Shown: in pieces, positions 51,913-60,107 of the stretch
How positions within the stretch are numbered: the stretch's first letter is position 1
How the letters are laid out: each line of letters starts with the position of its first letter
Assembly: GCF_002161235.1 (NCBI RefSeq)
Contig: NZ_NFHE01000012.1
Span: 1 to 64,000 of the forward strand
Direction of reading: 5' to 3'
Origin: Pseudoflavonifractor sp. An85
GTDB taxonomy: Bacteria; Bacillota; Clostridia; Oscillospirales; Oscillospiraceae
DNA: 64,000 bases
The notes under the pieces: model-generated
What the model was told of the DNA's origin: nothing
What the model saw: the letters and a program-made list of their open reading frames with translations, nothing else
Databases searched by the model: none
Position numbers and translations under genes: made by a program

Positions 51913-52860
51913 TTATTGTAAGCCATGGGTGTGGGCGAGTTCTGTCGAACGGTCGACAGCGTGGGAAAAATCTGGGGTTTCTCCCCAGCGAATCCAGTGG
52001 GTGTTGGGGTTGCGGCGGAACCAGGTCAGCTGCCGCTTGGCGTACTGCCGGGAGCGCAGCTTCACTTCTTCCGCTCCCTCCCATGCGGGGCGGCCCTGCT
52101 GCAAAGCGGCCGCAATTTCCTTGTAGCCAATGGCCTGCATGGCGGTGCAGGTGGGGGGAATGCCCCTCTCCAGCAGCCGCCGCACCTCCTCCTCCAGCCC
52201 CTGCTCCATCATCACATCCACCCGCTGGTCGATGCGCTTCCACAAGTTGGGCCGCGCTTCAAAGTCCAGCCCAATGGTGAGGGGATGGTACCGGGGGGGA
52301 ATGGCCTGGGACTCCAGGTTGTGCTGGGTGATGGTCTTTCCCGTGGTGAGGTACACCTCCAAGGCCCGGATGATGCGCTTTTCGTCGTTGGGGTGCAGCC
52401 GCTGGGCGGCTTGGGGATCCACCTGGGCCAGTTTTTCCCGCAGTGGCTCCAGCCCTTCTTCCCGGGCCTGCTGCTGCAGCTGCTCTCGCACCTGGGCGGC
52501 GTGGGGGTCAAAGGGGGCAAACTGCCGCCCTGCCATGAGGTGGTCGATGTACAGACCTGTGCCTCCCGCCACAATGGGCAGCTTGCCCCGAGCGAGAATA
52601 TCGTCCATGACGGGAATGGCGTCGGTGACATACCGGCTCACCGAGTAGTTTTCCCAGGGGTCTGCCACATCCAGCATGTGGTGGGGCACCCCCTGCATCT
52701 CTTCTTTGGTGGGTTTGGCGGTGCCGATGTCCATGCTCCGGTAGACCTGCATGGAGTCTGCCGACACCACTTCTCCGTTCAAACGCTGGGCCAGAGCCAC
52801 CGCCAGGGCGGTTTTCCCTGAGGCGGTGGGGCCGCAGATCACCAGACAATCCGGTTTCAT
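51913..52860 (-). CDS. miaA: tRNA dimethylallyltransferase
   Basis: 315 residues. Walker A is GPTASGKTALAVALA (residues 10-24), with VSADSMQVYRSMDIGTAKP and GGTGLYIDHLM. It prenylates A37 of tRNAs reading codons beginning with U. Its start overlaps the stop of the upstream MBL gene (ATGA). It is third of four genes in the mnmA operon. Confidence 0.96.
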   Translation of the reverse strand: MKPDCLVICGPTASGKTALAVALAQRLNGEVVSADSMQVYRSMDIGTAKPTKEEMQGVPHHMLDVADPWENYSVSRYVTDAIPVMDDILARGKLPIVAGGTGLYIDHLMAGRQFAPFDPHAAQVREQLQQQAREEGLEPLREKLAQVDPQAAQRLHPNDEKRIIRALEVYLTTGKTITQHNLESQAIPPRYHPLTIGLDFEARPNLWKRIDQRVDVMMEQGLEEEVRRLLERGIPPTCTAMQAIGYKEIAAALQQGRPAWEGAEEVKLRSRQYAKRQLTWFRRNPNTHWIRWGETPDFSHAVDRSTELAHTHGLQ

Positions 52861-53750
52861 AGCTCCTCCTTGGGTGTGATATACAGCATTCCATCCCGGG
52901 CTTCATAGGCCAGCTTTCCCTGGTCAATGAGCAGCTCCACCAGCCCCCGCAGGTTGCGCTCCATGAGGGGCACCCGCTCCACCCGGCTGGAGAGCAGGGT
53001 GTGGTGGGCGTTGACCTTTTGCCACAGCTGGGTCAGGGTCATGGGGGCGTCCACCAGGGCAGCCACCTCGTCGGCCCGACTCTGGATGAGGGCACAGGTG
53101 GCATCAATGAGGGGCTCTACCTGGGCATGTACCCCCCGGTGAGCCATGACATAGGCGGTGTGACCGGTGCCCCGCAGGCGCTGGGCGCTGGCCATCATCT
53201 GGGCGCAATCCAGGCTGTAGGGCAGTTTTAAATCCAACCCTTCGTCGGAGAACACCGCATCTCCCACAAAACACACCCCATCGGGGGTGGTGATACATAC
53301 ATGGTCCAGGGAGTGACCGGGGGTGTGGAGGATGTGGAAGGGGACGCCGCAAACGTGGAAGGTTCCATCCTCATAGGGGATGGGGACGTCCACGTCACAC
53401 AGCATGTCCCCCTGGTAGTCCCGGATCATGTGGGGGGAGTAGGTGTAGAAATAGGCTTTCAGCCCCAGAATCGTACGGCAGGTGTCCACCTCTCCGGCGG
53501 GCACTGCCACTTGGCAGCCGTACCGGGCACGCAGGGCGGCGTTGTTGATGGAGTGGTCCAAATGCACGTGGGTACTCATCACCCCCACCGGGGTGAGACC
53601 CGCCCCATCCAGGGTGTCCATCAGGTCCTGCCGCTCGGTGATGTCCCCGGCGTCGATGAGAATGCACCGGCGGTCATCCAGCTGGTACAGCCCCGTAAAG
53701 CTGTGACCCTCCAGGACATAGGTGTTGCCGCAAATGGGGGAAATCTTCAT
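52857..53750 (-). CDS. Metallo-beta-lactamase-fold hydrolase
   Basis: 297 residues. Metal-binding motifs are STHVHLDHS (HxHxDH), HTPGHS and GDAVFSDEG, in glyoxalase II-like order. The C-terminal 80 residues form helices plus a winged-helix-like end (LRGLVELLIDQGKLAYE). ATG at 53750 overlaps the mnmA stop as ATGA; a GTG three codons earlier is the alternative. Substrate unknown; location between mnmA and miaA suggests an RNA-related or general hydrolase role but this is inference. Confidence 0.88.
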   Translation of the reverse strand: MKISPICGNTYVLEGHSFTGLYQLDDRRCILIDAGDITERQDLMDTLDGAGLTPVGVMSTHVHLDHSINNAALRARYGCQVAVPAGEVDTCRTILGLKAYFYTYSPHMIRDYQGDMLCDVDVPIPYEDGTFHVCGVPFHILHTPGHSLDHVCITTPDGVCFVGDAVFSDEGLDLKLPYSLDCAQMMASAQRLRGTGHTAYVMAHRGVHAQVEPLIDATCALIQSRADEVAALVDAPMTLTQLWQKVNAHHTLLSSRVERVPLMERNLRGLVELLIDQGKLAYEARDGMLYITPKEEL

Positions 53751-54769
53751 ACAATCCACCCGCTTCCCAGCACCTGGTCACCGCGGTAAAACACCGCCAG
53801 CTGGCCCGGGGTGGGGGCTCGGGCGGGCCGTTCCATGTGGATGTCCACCCGGCCATCCCCCAGGGGAATGAGGGTGGCGGGGTCCTGGTGGCGGGAGTGG
53901 CGCAGCCGCACCTCCACCTGCAAGGGCTGGGTGAGAGGCTCTTCCGCCAGCCAGTTCAAATCTTCGGTGTGCACCAGGGAAGCGTGAAGGCCTTCCCCGT
54001 GGGAGAGCACCACCTCATTGGTGTGGGGGCGGATTTCGGTGACAAACAGCCGCCCGGAGGAGGAGACCCCCAGCCCACGGCGCTGTCCAATGGTGTAGTG
54101 GTGAAACCCCTTGTGGGTGCCCAGCACATTGCCCTGCGCATCCACGAAGTTGCCCGGCGGGGGGGTGCCGCCCCGGGCGTCCAGCCAGGCGGCGTAGTCG
54201 TCGTCGGGGATGAAGCAGATCTCCATGGAGTCGGGGCGGGAGGCCGCCGGCAGCTGGGAGGCCTGGGCCTCCTGCCGGGTCTGCTCCTTGGGGGCGTCCC
54301 CCAGGGGGAAGACAATGCGCTCCAGGGTGTCCCGGGTGAGCCGGGAGAGCATATAGGACTGGTCATTGGAAGAGGTCCCCCGCAGCAAAATGGGGCCGCC
54401 GTCGGTACCCACGCCGATGCGGGCGTAGTGGCCGGTGGCCACATACCGGGCGCCGATTTCGTCGGCAAAGGCCAGGAGCGCGGGGAACTTCACCGCCCGG
54501 TTGCACCGCGCGCAGGGAATGGGGGTGCGGCCGGAGAGGTAGTCCTGGGCAAAGGGGGTGCACACATGCTCCTCCAGCTCCTGCTGGATGGAGCGCACGG
54601 TGAGGGGAATACCCAATTTGGCGGCATTGTCCCGGGCGGACTGTTCTCCGCCCAAGCCGATGTCCAGATACAGCCCGTGGACCTCATATCCCTGATCCAT
54701 GAGCCGCTGGGCCGCCACGGCGGAATCCACCCCGCCGGAAAGCCCCAATACCACCTTCTTGTCTGCCAT
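53747..54769 (-). CDS. mnmA: tRNA 2-thiouridylase MnmA
   Basis: 340 residues. The PP-loop is LGLSGGVDSAVAA (about 8-20), with the first catalytic Cys in TPIPCARCNR and the second in DSMEICFIPDDD. It thiolates U34 of tRNA Lys, Glu and Gln. It is the first gene of an operon with the MBL hydrolase, miaA and hfq, so wobble and A37 modification are co-expressed. ATG follows AGGAGGA. Confidence 0.95.
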   Translation of the reverse strand: MADKKVVLGLSGGVDSAVAAQRLMDQGYEVHGLYLDIGLGGEQSARDNAAKLGIPLTVRSIQQELEEHVCTPFAQDYLSGRTPIPCARCNRAVKFPALLAFADEIGARYVATGHYARIGVGTDGGPILLRGTSSNDQSYMLSRLTRDTLERIVFPLGDAPKEQTRQEAQASQLPAASRPDSMEICFIPDDDYAAWLDARGGTPPPGNFVDAQGNVLGTHKGFHHYTIGQRRGLGVSSSGRLFVTEIRPHTNEVVLSHGEGLHASLVHTEDLNWLAEEPLTQPLQVEVRLRHSRHQDPATLIPLGDGRVDIHMERPARAPTPGQLAVFYRGDQVLGSGWIV

Positions 54770-54892
54770 GTGTGTGGTCCTCCTGTGGAAACGATGTTAC
54801 AGCTTTATGATACCATGACGGCAACGCCGGAATGGTATTATGCCATGTTTTTTCGGTTGCCCCGCAAGGGGCGAGAAAAACGGCAATTAAAA

Positions 54893-54931
54893 TTCTGGTA
54901 TAATAGCCGTTTTGCGGCTATTATACCAGAA
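54893..54931. repeat. 17-bp palindrome overlapping the mnmA promoter
   Basis: TTCTGGTATAATAGCCG (54893-54909) and CGGCTATTATACCAGAA (54915-54931) are perfectly complementary with a 5-nt loop. The palindrome contains TATAAT on both strands and covers the mnmA -10 and likely start point, so it could be an operator or a transcript hairpin. Between it and mnmA lie two further hairpins: GCCCC-GGGGC (about 54860) and ATACCAT/ATGGTAT (about 54810-54838). Confidence 0.75.
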
Positions 54932-54948
54932 AAGAGGGTCGGGTTCAA
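54920..54948 (-). promoter_or_regulatory. Promoter of mnmA-MBL-miaA-hfq
   Basis: On the minus strand, TTGAAC (54948-54943) and TATAAT (54925-54920) are 17 nt apart. The leader of about 140 nt folds into stem-loops. Confidence 0.72.
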
Positions 54949-55005
54949 CCATAGCCCCCAGGCAAATGGTGGCAAAAGCCCCCTCATGGTTGAGGGAATT
55001 CCAGG

Positions 55006-55034
55006 TTGATGCACAGCTGTGAATTGGGTATAAT
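55006..55034 (+). promoter_or_regulatory. Promoter of the GtrII-like gene
   Basis: TTGATG (55006-55011) and TATAAT (55029-55034) are 17 nt apart, 48 nt before the GTG start. Confidence 0.72.
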
Positions 55035-55081
55035 GAAAAAACATCCCAAAAGGGAAGGTTTGTTGTTAGGGAGGAAATTGT

Positions 55082-56581
55082 GTGAAACAGTGGAGCCTTG
55101 CGGAGCTGAGCCGAAAGATGATACAACGGGGGAAACAAGAGGGGCGGATGTGGCTGCTTCCGGTGGGGCTGCTGGCCCTGGTGTACATCTTGGGAATCAG
55201 CGCCATTCTGCGCGCGGATTTCAACTACATTGACGACATGGGGCGCATCACCTTTGGCTATCAGGGGTGGGACAATTTCAGTCGCTACATCTCCAATTTG
55301 CTCTCCACCTTTCTCCACACGGGGCGGTATCTCAACGACATCTCCCCTCTGCCCCAGCTGCTGGCGGCCCTGATTCTGGCCGTGGCAGGGGTAGCGGCGG
55401 TGCGGGTGGTGACGGGCCGAGAGACGCTTACGGTGTGGGAGTATGCGGCGGTTCTGCCCATGGGCCTGTCCCCCTACTTTCTGGAGTGCTTTTCCTATAA
55501 GTACGACGCCCCCTATATGGCCCTGTCCGTGCTGGCGGGTGTGTGTCCGCTGCTGCTGTGCCGGAAAGATTGGAGGCTCTACCTACTGGGGAGCGTGGCA
55601 GGTATTTTGGTGGTGTGTACCACCTACCAGCCCGCCACCGGGATTTTTCCCATGTTTGTCATCTTCCTGGCCATGCGGCGGTGGCACCATGGGGAGAAGT
55701 TGGGCGATATATTCCGATTTGTAGGCTTTTCTGTGGCCGGGTACGGTGTGGGCCTGGTGGTGTTCCGGGTGTTTCTCATGCGAGTGACGGAGGAGTACGT
55801 CTCCGGCGGCATCCCCGCCCTGCCCCAGCTCATCCCCCACACTGTGGAGAGTTTTTGTACGTATTTCCACCTCATTTTCACAGATTTTCGTCGGGAATGG
55901 CTGCTGGTGATCCTGGCGCTGTGCGTGGCCTTCCTCTATGTGCAGGTGCGGGACTCCTCTCGCAACAAGGTGGGAGCAGCGGCGGTGTCCGTGGTGGCGC
56001 TGGGGTTGGGCCTGCTGTGCAGCTTTGGCCTGTACCCGGTGCTGGAAGAGGCGTTGTATGCGCCCCGGGCCATGTATGGATTCGGGGTCTGGCTGGCTTT
56101 GGTGGCTGTGTTTACCGTTACCACTCCGCGGGCCTACTGGTGTAAGCTGGTGAGTGTGGGATTGGCCTGGATTTTCTTTGTCTTTGCCTTCACCTACGGC
56201 AATACCCTGACTCTGCAAAAGAACTATACCGAGTTTCGCATTGAGCAGGCCATTGACGACCTGACGGAGGCCCATGTGCTGGAGGGAGACACTCGGAAAA
56301 CGGTGCAGGTGTCCGGTACCATCGGGTATGCCCCCGTCTTTGACCACATGCCCCAAGACTATCAGATGCTCAAGCGACTGGTGCCCGTGCCCTTTGGCGG
56401 GGGTGTGGGGTGGAACAGCTACCTGTTTGCCTATTTTTATGGGTTGGAGGAGCACATGACCTGGGCCGGATGGGACACGGAGCTGGACCTGACGGAGAAG
56501 GATTTGCCTGTGGTGGTGGATAACCTCTATCACACCATTCGGGCAGACGAGGCATATGTTCTCATTGAACTGAAGGAGTAA
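55082..56581 (+). CDS. GtrII-like (glucosyltransferase family) membrane protein
   Basis: 499 residues with about 10-11 transmembrane helices and a C-terminal soluble region. Features shared with the Glucos_trans_II family are NYIDDMGRITFGYQGWDNFSRYISNLLS near the start, HTGRYLNDISPLPQ, and SYKYDAPYMALS. It could modify cell-surface polysaccharide using a lipid-linked sugar. The start is GTG at 55082 with GGGAGGAAATT upstream. It stands as a single-gene unit with its own terminator. Confidence 0.8.
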   Translation: MKQWSLAELSRKMIQRGKQEGRMWLLPVGLLALVYILGISAILRADFNYIDDMGRITFGYQGWDNFSRYISNLLSTFLHTGRYLNDISPLPQLLAALILAVAGVAAVRVVTGRETLTVWEYAAVLPMGLSPYFLECFSYKYDAPYMALSVLAGVCPLLLCRKDWRLYLLGSVAGILVVCTTYQPATGIFPMFVIFLAMRRWHHGEKLGDIFRFVGFSVAGYGVGLVVFRVFLMRVTEEYVSGGIPALPQLIPHTVESFCTYFHLIFTDFRREWLLVILALCVAFLYVQVRDSSRNKVGAAAVSVVALGLGLLCSFGLYPVLEEALYAPRAMYGFGVWLALVAVFTVTTPRAYWCKLVSVGLAWIFFVFAFTYGNTLTLQKNYTEFRIEQAIDDLTEAHVLEGDTRKTVQVSGTIGYAPVFDHMPQDYQMLKRLVPVPFGGGVGWNSYLFAYFYGLEEHMTWAGWDTELDLTEKDLPVVVDNLYHTIRADEAYVLIELKE

Positions 56582-56706
56582 ACCAATCGGACCTATCATT
56601 TTCTGCGGTGGTTCAGGTTAAGACCCTGGCGAAATTCAATTTGGCCACCAAAAAACGGTTCATTTTTATCATGCGCCAACACAGTGACGAAAAAGAGGAA
56701 CGAAAC

Positions 56707-56735
56707 AAGGGGAAAGCCCGTGGGGCTTTCCCCTT
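56707..56735 (+). terminator. Terminator after the GtrII-like gene
   Basis: AAGGGGAAAGCCC (56707-56719) and GGGCTTTCCCCTT (56723-56735) form a perfect 13-bp stem with a 3-nt loop, followed by GCCTTTTG. Confidence 0.88.
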
Positions 56736-56763
56736 GCCTTTTGACCTGGAAATCTGATATAAT
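56734..56763 (+). promoter_or_regulatory. Candidate promoter of the shikimate-kinase-like and helicase genes
   Basis: TTGCCT (56734-56739) and TATAAT (56758-56763) are 18 nt apart. The -35 overlaps the previous terminator's arm. Confidence 0.45.
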
Positions 56764-56836
56764 AATCTGTCTTATCATGGGCAAATTTTCCCGGTTTTCC
56801 AGGAGAGAACCGGGGTGCGTATGGGATGTGACGAGG

Positions 56837-57340
56837 ATGGACAACATCATCTTAATTGGTATGCCCGGTTCGGGCAAGAGCAGCGTGGGCGTGGTGCTGG
56901 CCAAGGCCCTGGGCTACGACTTTTTGGATGTGGATCTGCTCCTTCAGCAGCAGCAGGGGGCGCTGCTGCAAGAACTGTTGGACACCCATGGTGTGGACTG
57001 GTTTTTGGACGCGGAGGCGGATGCCATCGCCTCGGTGCAGTGCCGCCACACCGTCATTGCCCCCGGCGGCAGCTGTATCTGCCGCCGGCGGGCCATCGAA
57101 CATATGCGCAATTTAGGCACGGTGGTGTATTTGCAGCTGACTTTGGAGGAAGTGGAAGGGCGCATCCACAACATGGCCACCCGCGGCATTGCCCTCCAAC
57201 CCGGCCAGACCCTGGCCGACGTCTACGCCTACCGTACCCCTCTCTACGAGACGTGCGCCCATCTCACCGTCCCCGTGCATAACCAGAGCCTGGCGGAGAC
57301 GGTGGAAGCCGTGAAACAGGCTTTGACCCAATATCAGTAA
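56837..57340 (+). CDS. Shikimate-kinase-like P-loop protein with altered substrate residues
   Basis: 167 residues from ATG 56837 (an in-frame GTG three codons earlier is possible; no strong ribosome site is visible). Walker A is GMPGSGKSS (residues 8-16). The FLDVDLLL region keeps the two Asp of shikimate kinase, and YAYRTPLYE keeps the late Arg. The substrate-binding Arg usually found in G-x2-F-R is replaced (WFLDAEA, residues 55-61), and the GGG loop reads PGGSC. So it may phosphorylate another substrate. It is just upstream of the helicase, not with aromatic-pathway genes. Confidence 0.75.
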   Translation: MDNIILIGMPGSGKSSVGVVLAKALGYDFLDVDLLLQQQQGALLQELLDTHGVDWFLDAEADAIASVQCRHTVIAPGGSCICRRRAIEHMRNLGTVVYLQLTLEEVEGRIHNMATRGIALQPGQTLADVYAYRTPLYETCAHLTVPVHNQSLAETVEAVKQALTQYQ

Positions 57341-57352
57341 AGGAACGATACC

Positions 57353-59233
57353 ATGAATTTCAAACAACTGGGTCTCATAGACCCCATTTTGAAGGCCCTG
57401 GCAGAGCAGGAGTATACCGCCCCCACTCCCATCCAGCAAGGGGCCATCCCCCCCGCCCTTACCGGACAGGACGTGCTGGGCTGCGCCCAGACGGGCACTG
57501 GCAAGACCTGTGCCTTCTCCACCCCCATTTTACAGCGCCTGTCCAAGAAAATCCCCAATCCCCGGGTCATTCGCGCCCTGATCCTCACCCCCACCCGGGA
57601 GCTGGCCCTGCAAATCCAGGAGTCCATCGTGGCCTACGGCAAGCACCTGCCCCTGCGTAGCGCCGTCATCTTCGGCGGCGTGGGCCAGCAGCCTCAGGTG
57701 GATAAAATCAAAAAGGGCCTGGACATTCTGGTGGCCACTCCGGGCCGCCTGCTGGACCTCCACGGCCAGGGGCTTGTGGACCTGAGCCACATTGAGATTT
57801 TCGTGCTGGATGAGGCCGACCGCATGCTGGACATGGGCTTCATCCACGATGTGCGCCGGGTTTTGAAGGTGCTGCCCCAGAAGAAGCAGACCCTGTTTTT
57901 CTCCGCCACCATGCCCCCTGAGGTCATGGAGCTGGTCAATGCCCTGCTGCACAACTACGCCCGGGTGGAGGTGGACCCGGTGTCCTCCCCGGTGGAGGTC
58001 ATCGGTCAAAAGCTGTTTTATGTGGACAAGAACAACAAGACCAAGCTGCTGTGCCACCTCATTCAGACCTGGAACATCACCTCTGCCCTGGTGTTTTGCC
58101 GCACCAAGCACGGGGCCAACCGCATTGCCAAGGACTTAAACGCCCAGGGAATCCCCGCCGCCGCCATCCACGGCAACAAGAGCCAGACCGCCCGGGTCCA
58201 GGCCCTCAACGATTTCAAGGCGGGGAAGGTTCAGGTGCTGGTGGCCACCGACATCGCCGCGAGGGGCATCGACATCGACGAGCTGTCCTGGGTGTTCAAC
58301 TACAACCTCCCTGACGTACCCGAGACCTATGTCCACCGCATTGGCCGCACCGGCCGGGCGGGGCATTCCGGCACCGCCGTGTCCTTCTGCCAGTTCGATG
58401 AGAAGTCGGACTTGAAGGCCATTGAGAAGCTGTTGGGCCGTCCCATCCCCGTGGTGGAGGACCACCCCTTCCCCATGGTGAACCTGGAGGCCCCCAAGCG
58501 GGACAAGAATGGCCGCATCATCAGCGCCGAGGACGCCGAGGCCCGTCAGGCCGCCCGGGACCGCCGCCGTCAGCGGCAGGAGGAGGCCCAGGCCCAGAAG
58601 GCAGAGAAGGCCGCCAAAGCGGAGCAGCCTCCCAAGCCGGAGAAGCCCGCCAAGGCCGACAAGCCCAAGCAGGAAAAGCCCCGGAAGGAGAAGCCCCGCC
58701 GGGAAAAGGCCCCTCAGCCTGCCCCGGCCCCCATTCCCGAGGAGCCCCACCACCACAAGCGTGGCGTGCGCCAGGGCAAGCTGTCTGACACCCTGCCCCA
58801 GCAGCCCGCCATGCCCGAGACCGACTTCTACAAGCCCAATCCCCTGGATTCGGACGTGATTATGGACGCCACTGCCCGGCTGCTGGCCCCCCGCCGTCCC
58901 GTCCAGCCGCCCCGCAGCGAGAGGCCGCAGCGGGAGCGCAAGGGCCGGAAGGAGCAGCCTGCCAAGCAGGAGAAACCCCGGAAGGAGCAGCCCAAGCAGG
59001 AAAAGCCCAAGAAGGAGCCCCAGCCTCCCAAAGCCCAGGAGGGCAAGGGCGGCAAGAAGCACAAGGGGGAGAAACCCTCCATCCTGCCCCCCTCTCTGTC
59101 CGGCAAGCGCCGCCGCTCCCGGGGCAACGATCGGCCCCGCCCCATCGAGGCCGCGCCCCGCTCCAACCGCCAGAAGGACTCCACCGAGCACCGCAGCCTG
59201 ATGCGGCCCTACTACCTCCACGATGAAGATTAA
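57353..59233 (+). CDS. DEAD-box RNA helicase with long Lys/Pro/Glu-rich tail
   Basis: 626 residues. Helicase motifs in order are the Q region (TPIQQGAIP), AQTGTGKT, PTRELALQ, DEADRMLDMGF, SAT, VATDIAARGIDI and HRIGRTGRAG (residues about 20-345). After about 380 the tail is low-complexity (repeats of KPEKPAKADKPKQEKPRKEK type) and ends with a short basic block. The tail resembles RNA-binding extensions of CshA/RhlE-type helicases but is unusually long. It probably unwinds mRNA or rRNA structures. ATG follows AAAGGAACG. Confidence 0.95.
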   Translation: MNFKQLGLIDPILKALAEQEYTAPTPIQQGAIPPALTGQDVLGCAQTGTGKTCAFSTPILQRLSKKIPNPRVIRALILTPTRELALQIQESIVAYGKHLPLRSAVIFGGVGQQPQVDKIKKGLDILVATPGRLLDLHGQGLVDLSHIEIFVLDEADRMLDMGFIHDVRRVLKVLPQKKQTLFFSATMPPEVMELVNALLHNYARVEVDPVSSPVEVIGQKLFYVDKNNKTKLLCHLIQTWNITSALVFCRTKHGANRIAKDLNAQGIPAAAIHGNKSQTARVQALNDFKAGKVQVLVATDIAARGIDIDELSWVFNYNLPDVPETYVHRIGRTGRAGHSGTAVSFCQFDEKSDLKAIEKLLGRPIPVVEDHPFPMVNLEAPKRDKNGRIISAEDAEARQAARDRRRQRQEEAQAQKAEKAAKAEQPPKPEKPAKADKPKQEKPRKEKPRREKAPQPAPAPIPEEPHHHKRGVRQGKLSDTLPQQPAMPETDFYKPNPLDSDVIMDATARLLAPRRPVQPPRSERPQRERKGRKEQPAKQEKPRKEQPKQEKPKKEPQPPKAQEGKGGKKHKGEKPSILPPSLSGKRRRSRGNDRPRPIEAAPRSNRQKDSTEHRSLMRPYYLHDED

Positions 59234-60080
59234 AAAACCACTGCGTGCCCTGGGCGCTGCCCTGGGGGTCACCGCGTGTATTTTAGGGGGCGCCGCCTTC
59301 CTCAACTGGCAGTTTTGGGGGCTGGAGGTGACCCACACCCAGGTGCCTGTCTCCGGCCTGCCCCAGGGCTTTGAGGGGATGCGGGTGGTGCACCTGTCCG
59401 ACCTCCACGGCCACCAGTACGGGGAAAACCACCGGGACCTGCTGGAGCAGATTGCCGCCCAGAGCCCGGAACTCATCGCCCTCACCGGGGACATCATCGA
59501 CCAGGCCAGCCAGCGGGGCACCCTCCCCGCCCTGGCCCGGGGCCTGTCCGCCATCGCCCCCACCTACTTCGTCACCGGAAACCACGAGTGGGCGGTGGGG
59601 GATATTCGCCAGACCAAGGCGCTTTTGGCCGAAAACGGGGTGACGGTGCTGTCCAACCAGTACGTGGTGCTGGAGCGGAATGGGGACCAGGTGGTGCTGG
59701 CCGGGGTGGACGATGCCAACGGCTACGCCGACCAGAAGACGCCCCAGGAGCTGTATGAGGAGATTCAACAGGACCATCCGGGCCTGTGCACCCTGCTCCT
59801 GGCCCACCGCAACAACTACTTTGACCGATACGCCGCCTGTGGCTACGCCCTGGTGCTGTCCGGCCACGCCCACGGCGGGCTGGTGCGCCTGCCCTTCACC
59901 GACGGGGTGTTTGGCTCGGGGGGTGACCTCTTCCCCACCTGGACCGCCGGGGTGTACACCCTGGGGGAGAGCACCTTGTACGCCACCCGTGGGGTGGGCA
60001 ACAACACCACCCCCATCCCCGGGTTCCGGCTGTTCAACCTGCCCGAGATTTCGGTGGTGGAACTGGTGGCCAAACCCTGA
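59223..60080 (+). CDS. Membrane-anchored calcineurin-like metallophosphoesterase
   Basis: 285 residues. An N-terminal segment (about 8-30) anchors it. Metal ligands are seen in VVHLSDLHGHQYGE, LTGDIIDQ, VTGNHEWAVG, LLLAHR and VLSGHAHGGLV. Family members act on diverse phosphoesters or UDP-sugars; substrate unknown. The start overlaps the end of the helicase by 11 nt without its own clear ribosome site, so translation is coupled. Confidence 0.88.
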   Translation: MKIKKPLRALGAALGVTACILGGAAFLNWQFWGLEVTHTQVPVSGLPQGFEGMRVVHLSDLHGHQYGENHRDLLEQIAAQSPELIALTGDIIDQASQRGTLPALARGLSAIAPTYFVTGNHEWAVGDIRQTKALLAENGVTVLSNQYVVLERNGDQVVLAGVDDANGYADQKTPQELYEEIQQDHPGLCTLLLAHRNNYFDRYAACGYALVLSGHAHGGLVRLPFTDGVFGSGGDLFPTWTAGVYTLGESTLYATRGVGNNTTPIPGFRLFNLPEISVVELVAKP

Positions 60081-60107
60081 AATATAGACACAAAAGGACT
60101 TGTTTTT

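Noticed and set aside
49300-54800. Plus-strand frames opposite yggS, HlyD, miaA, MBL and mnmA
   Set aside because: All are shadows; the minus-strand genes have clear motifs, overlaps and ribosome sites.
54770-54892. T-box or other known riboswitch in the mnmA leader
   Set aside because: The leader folds into hairpins but lacks the T-box AGGGTGGNACCGCG core and other conserved riboswitch blocks.
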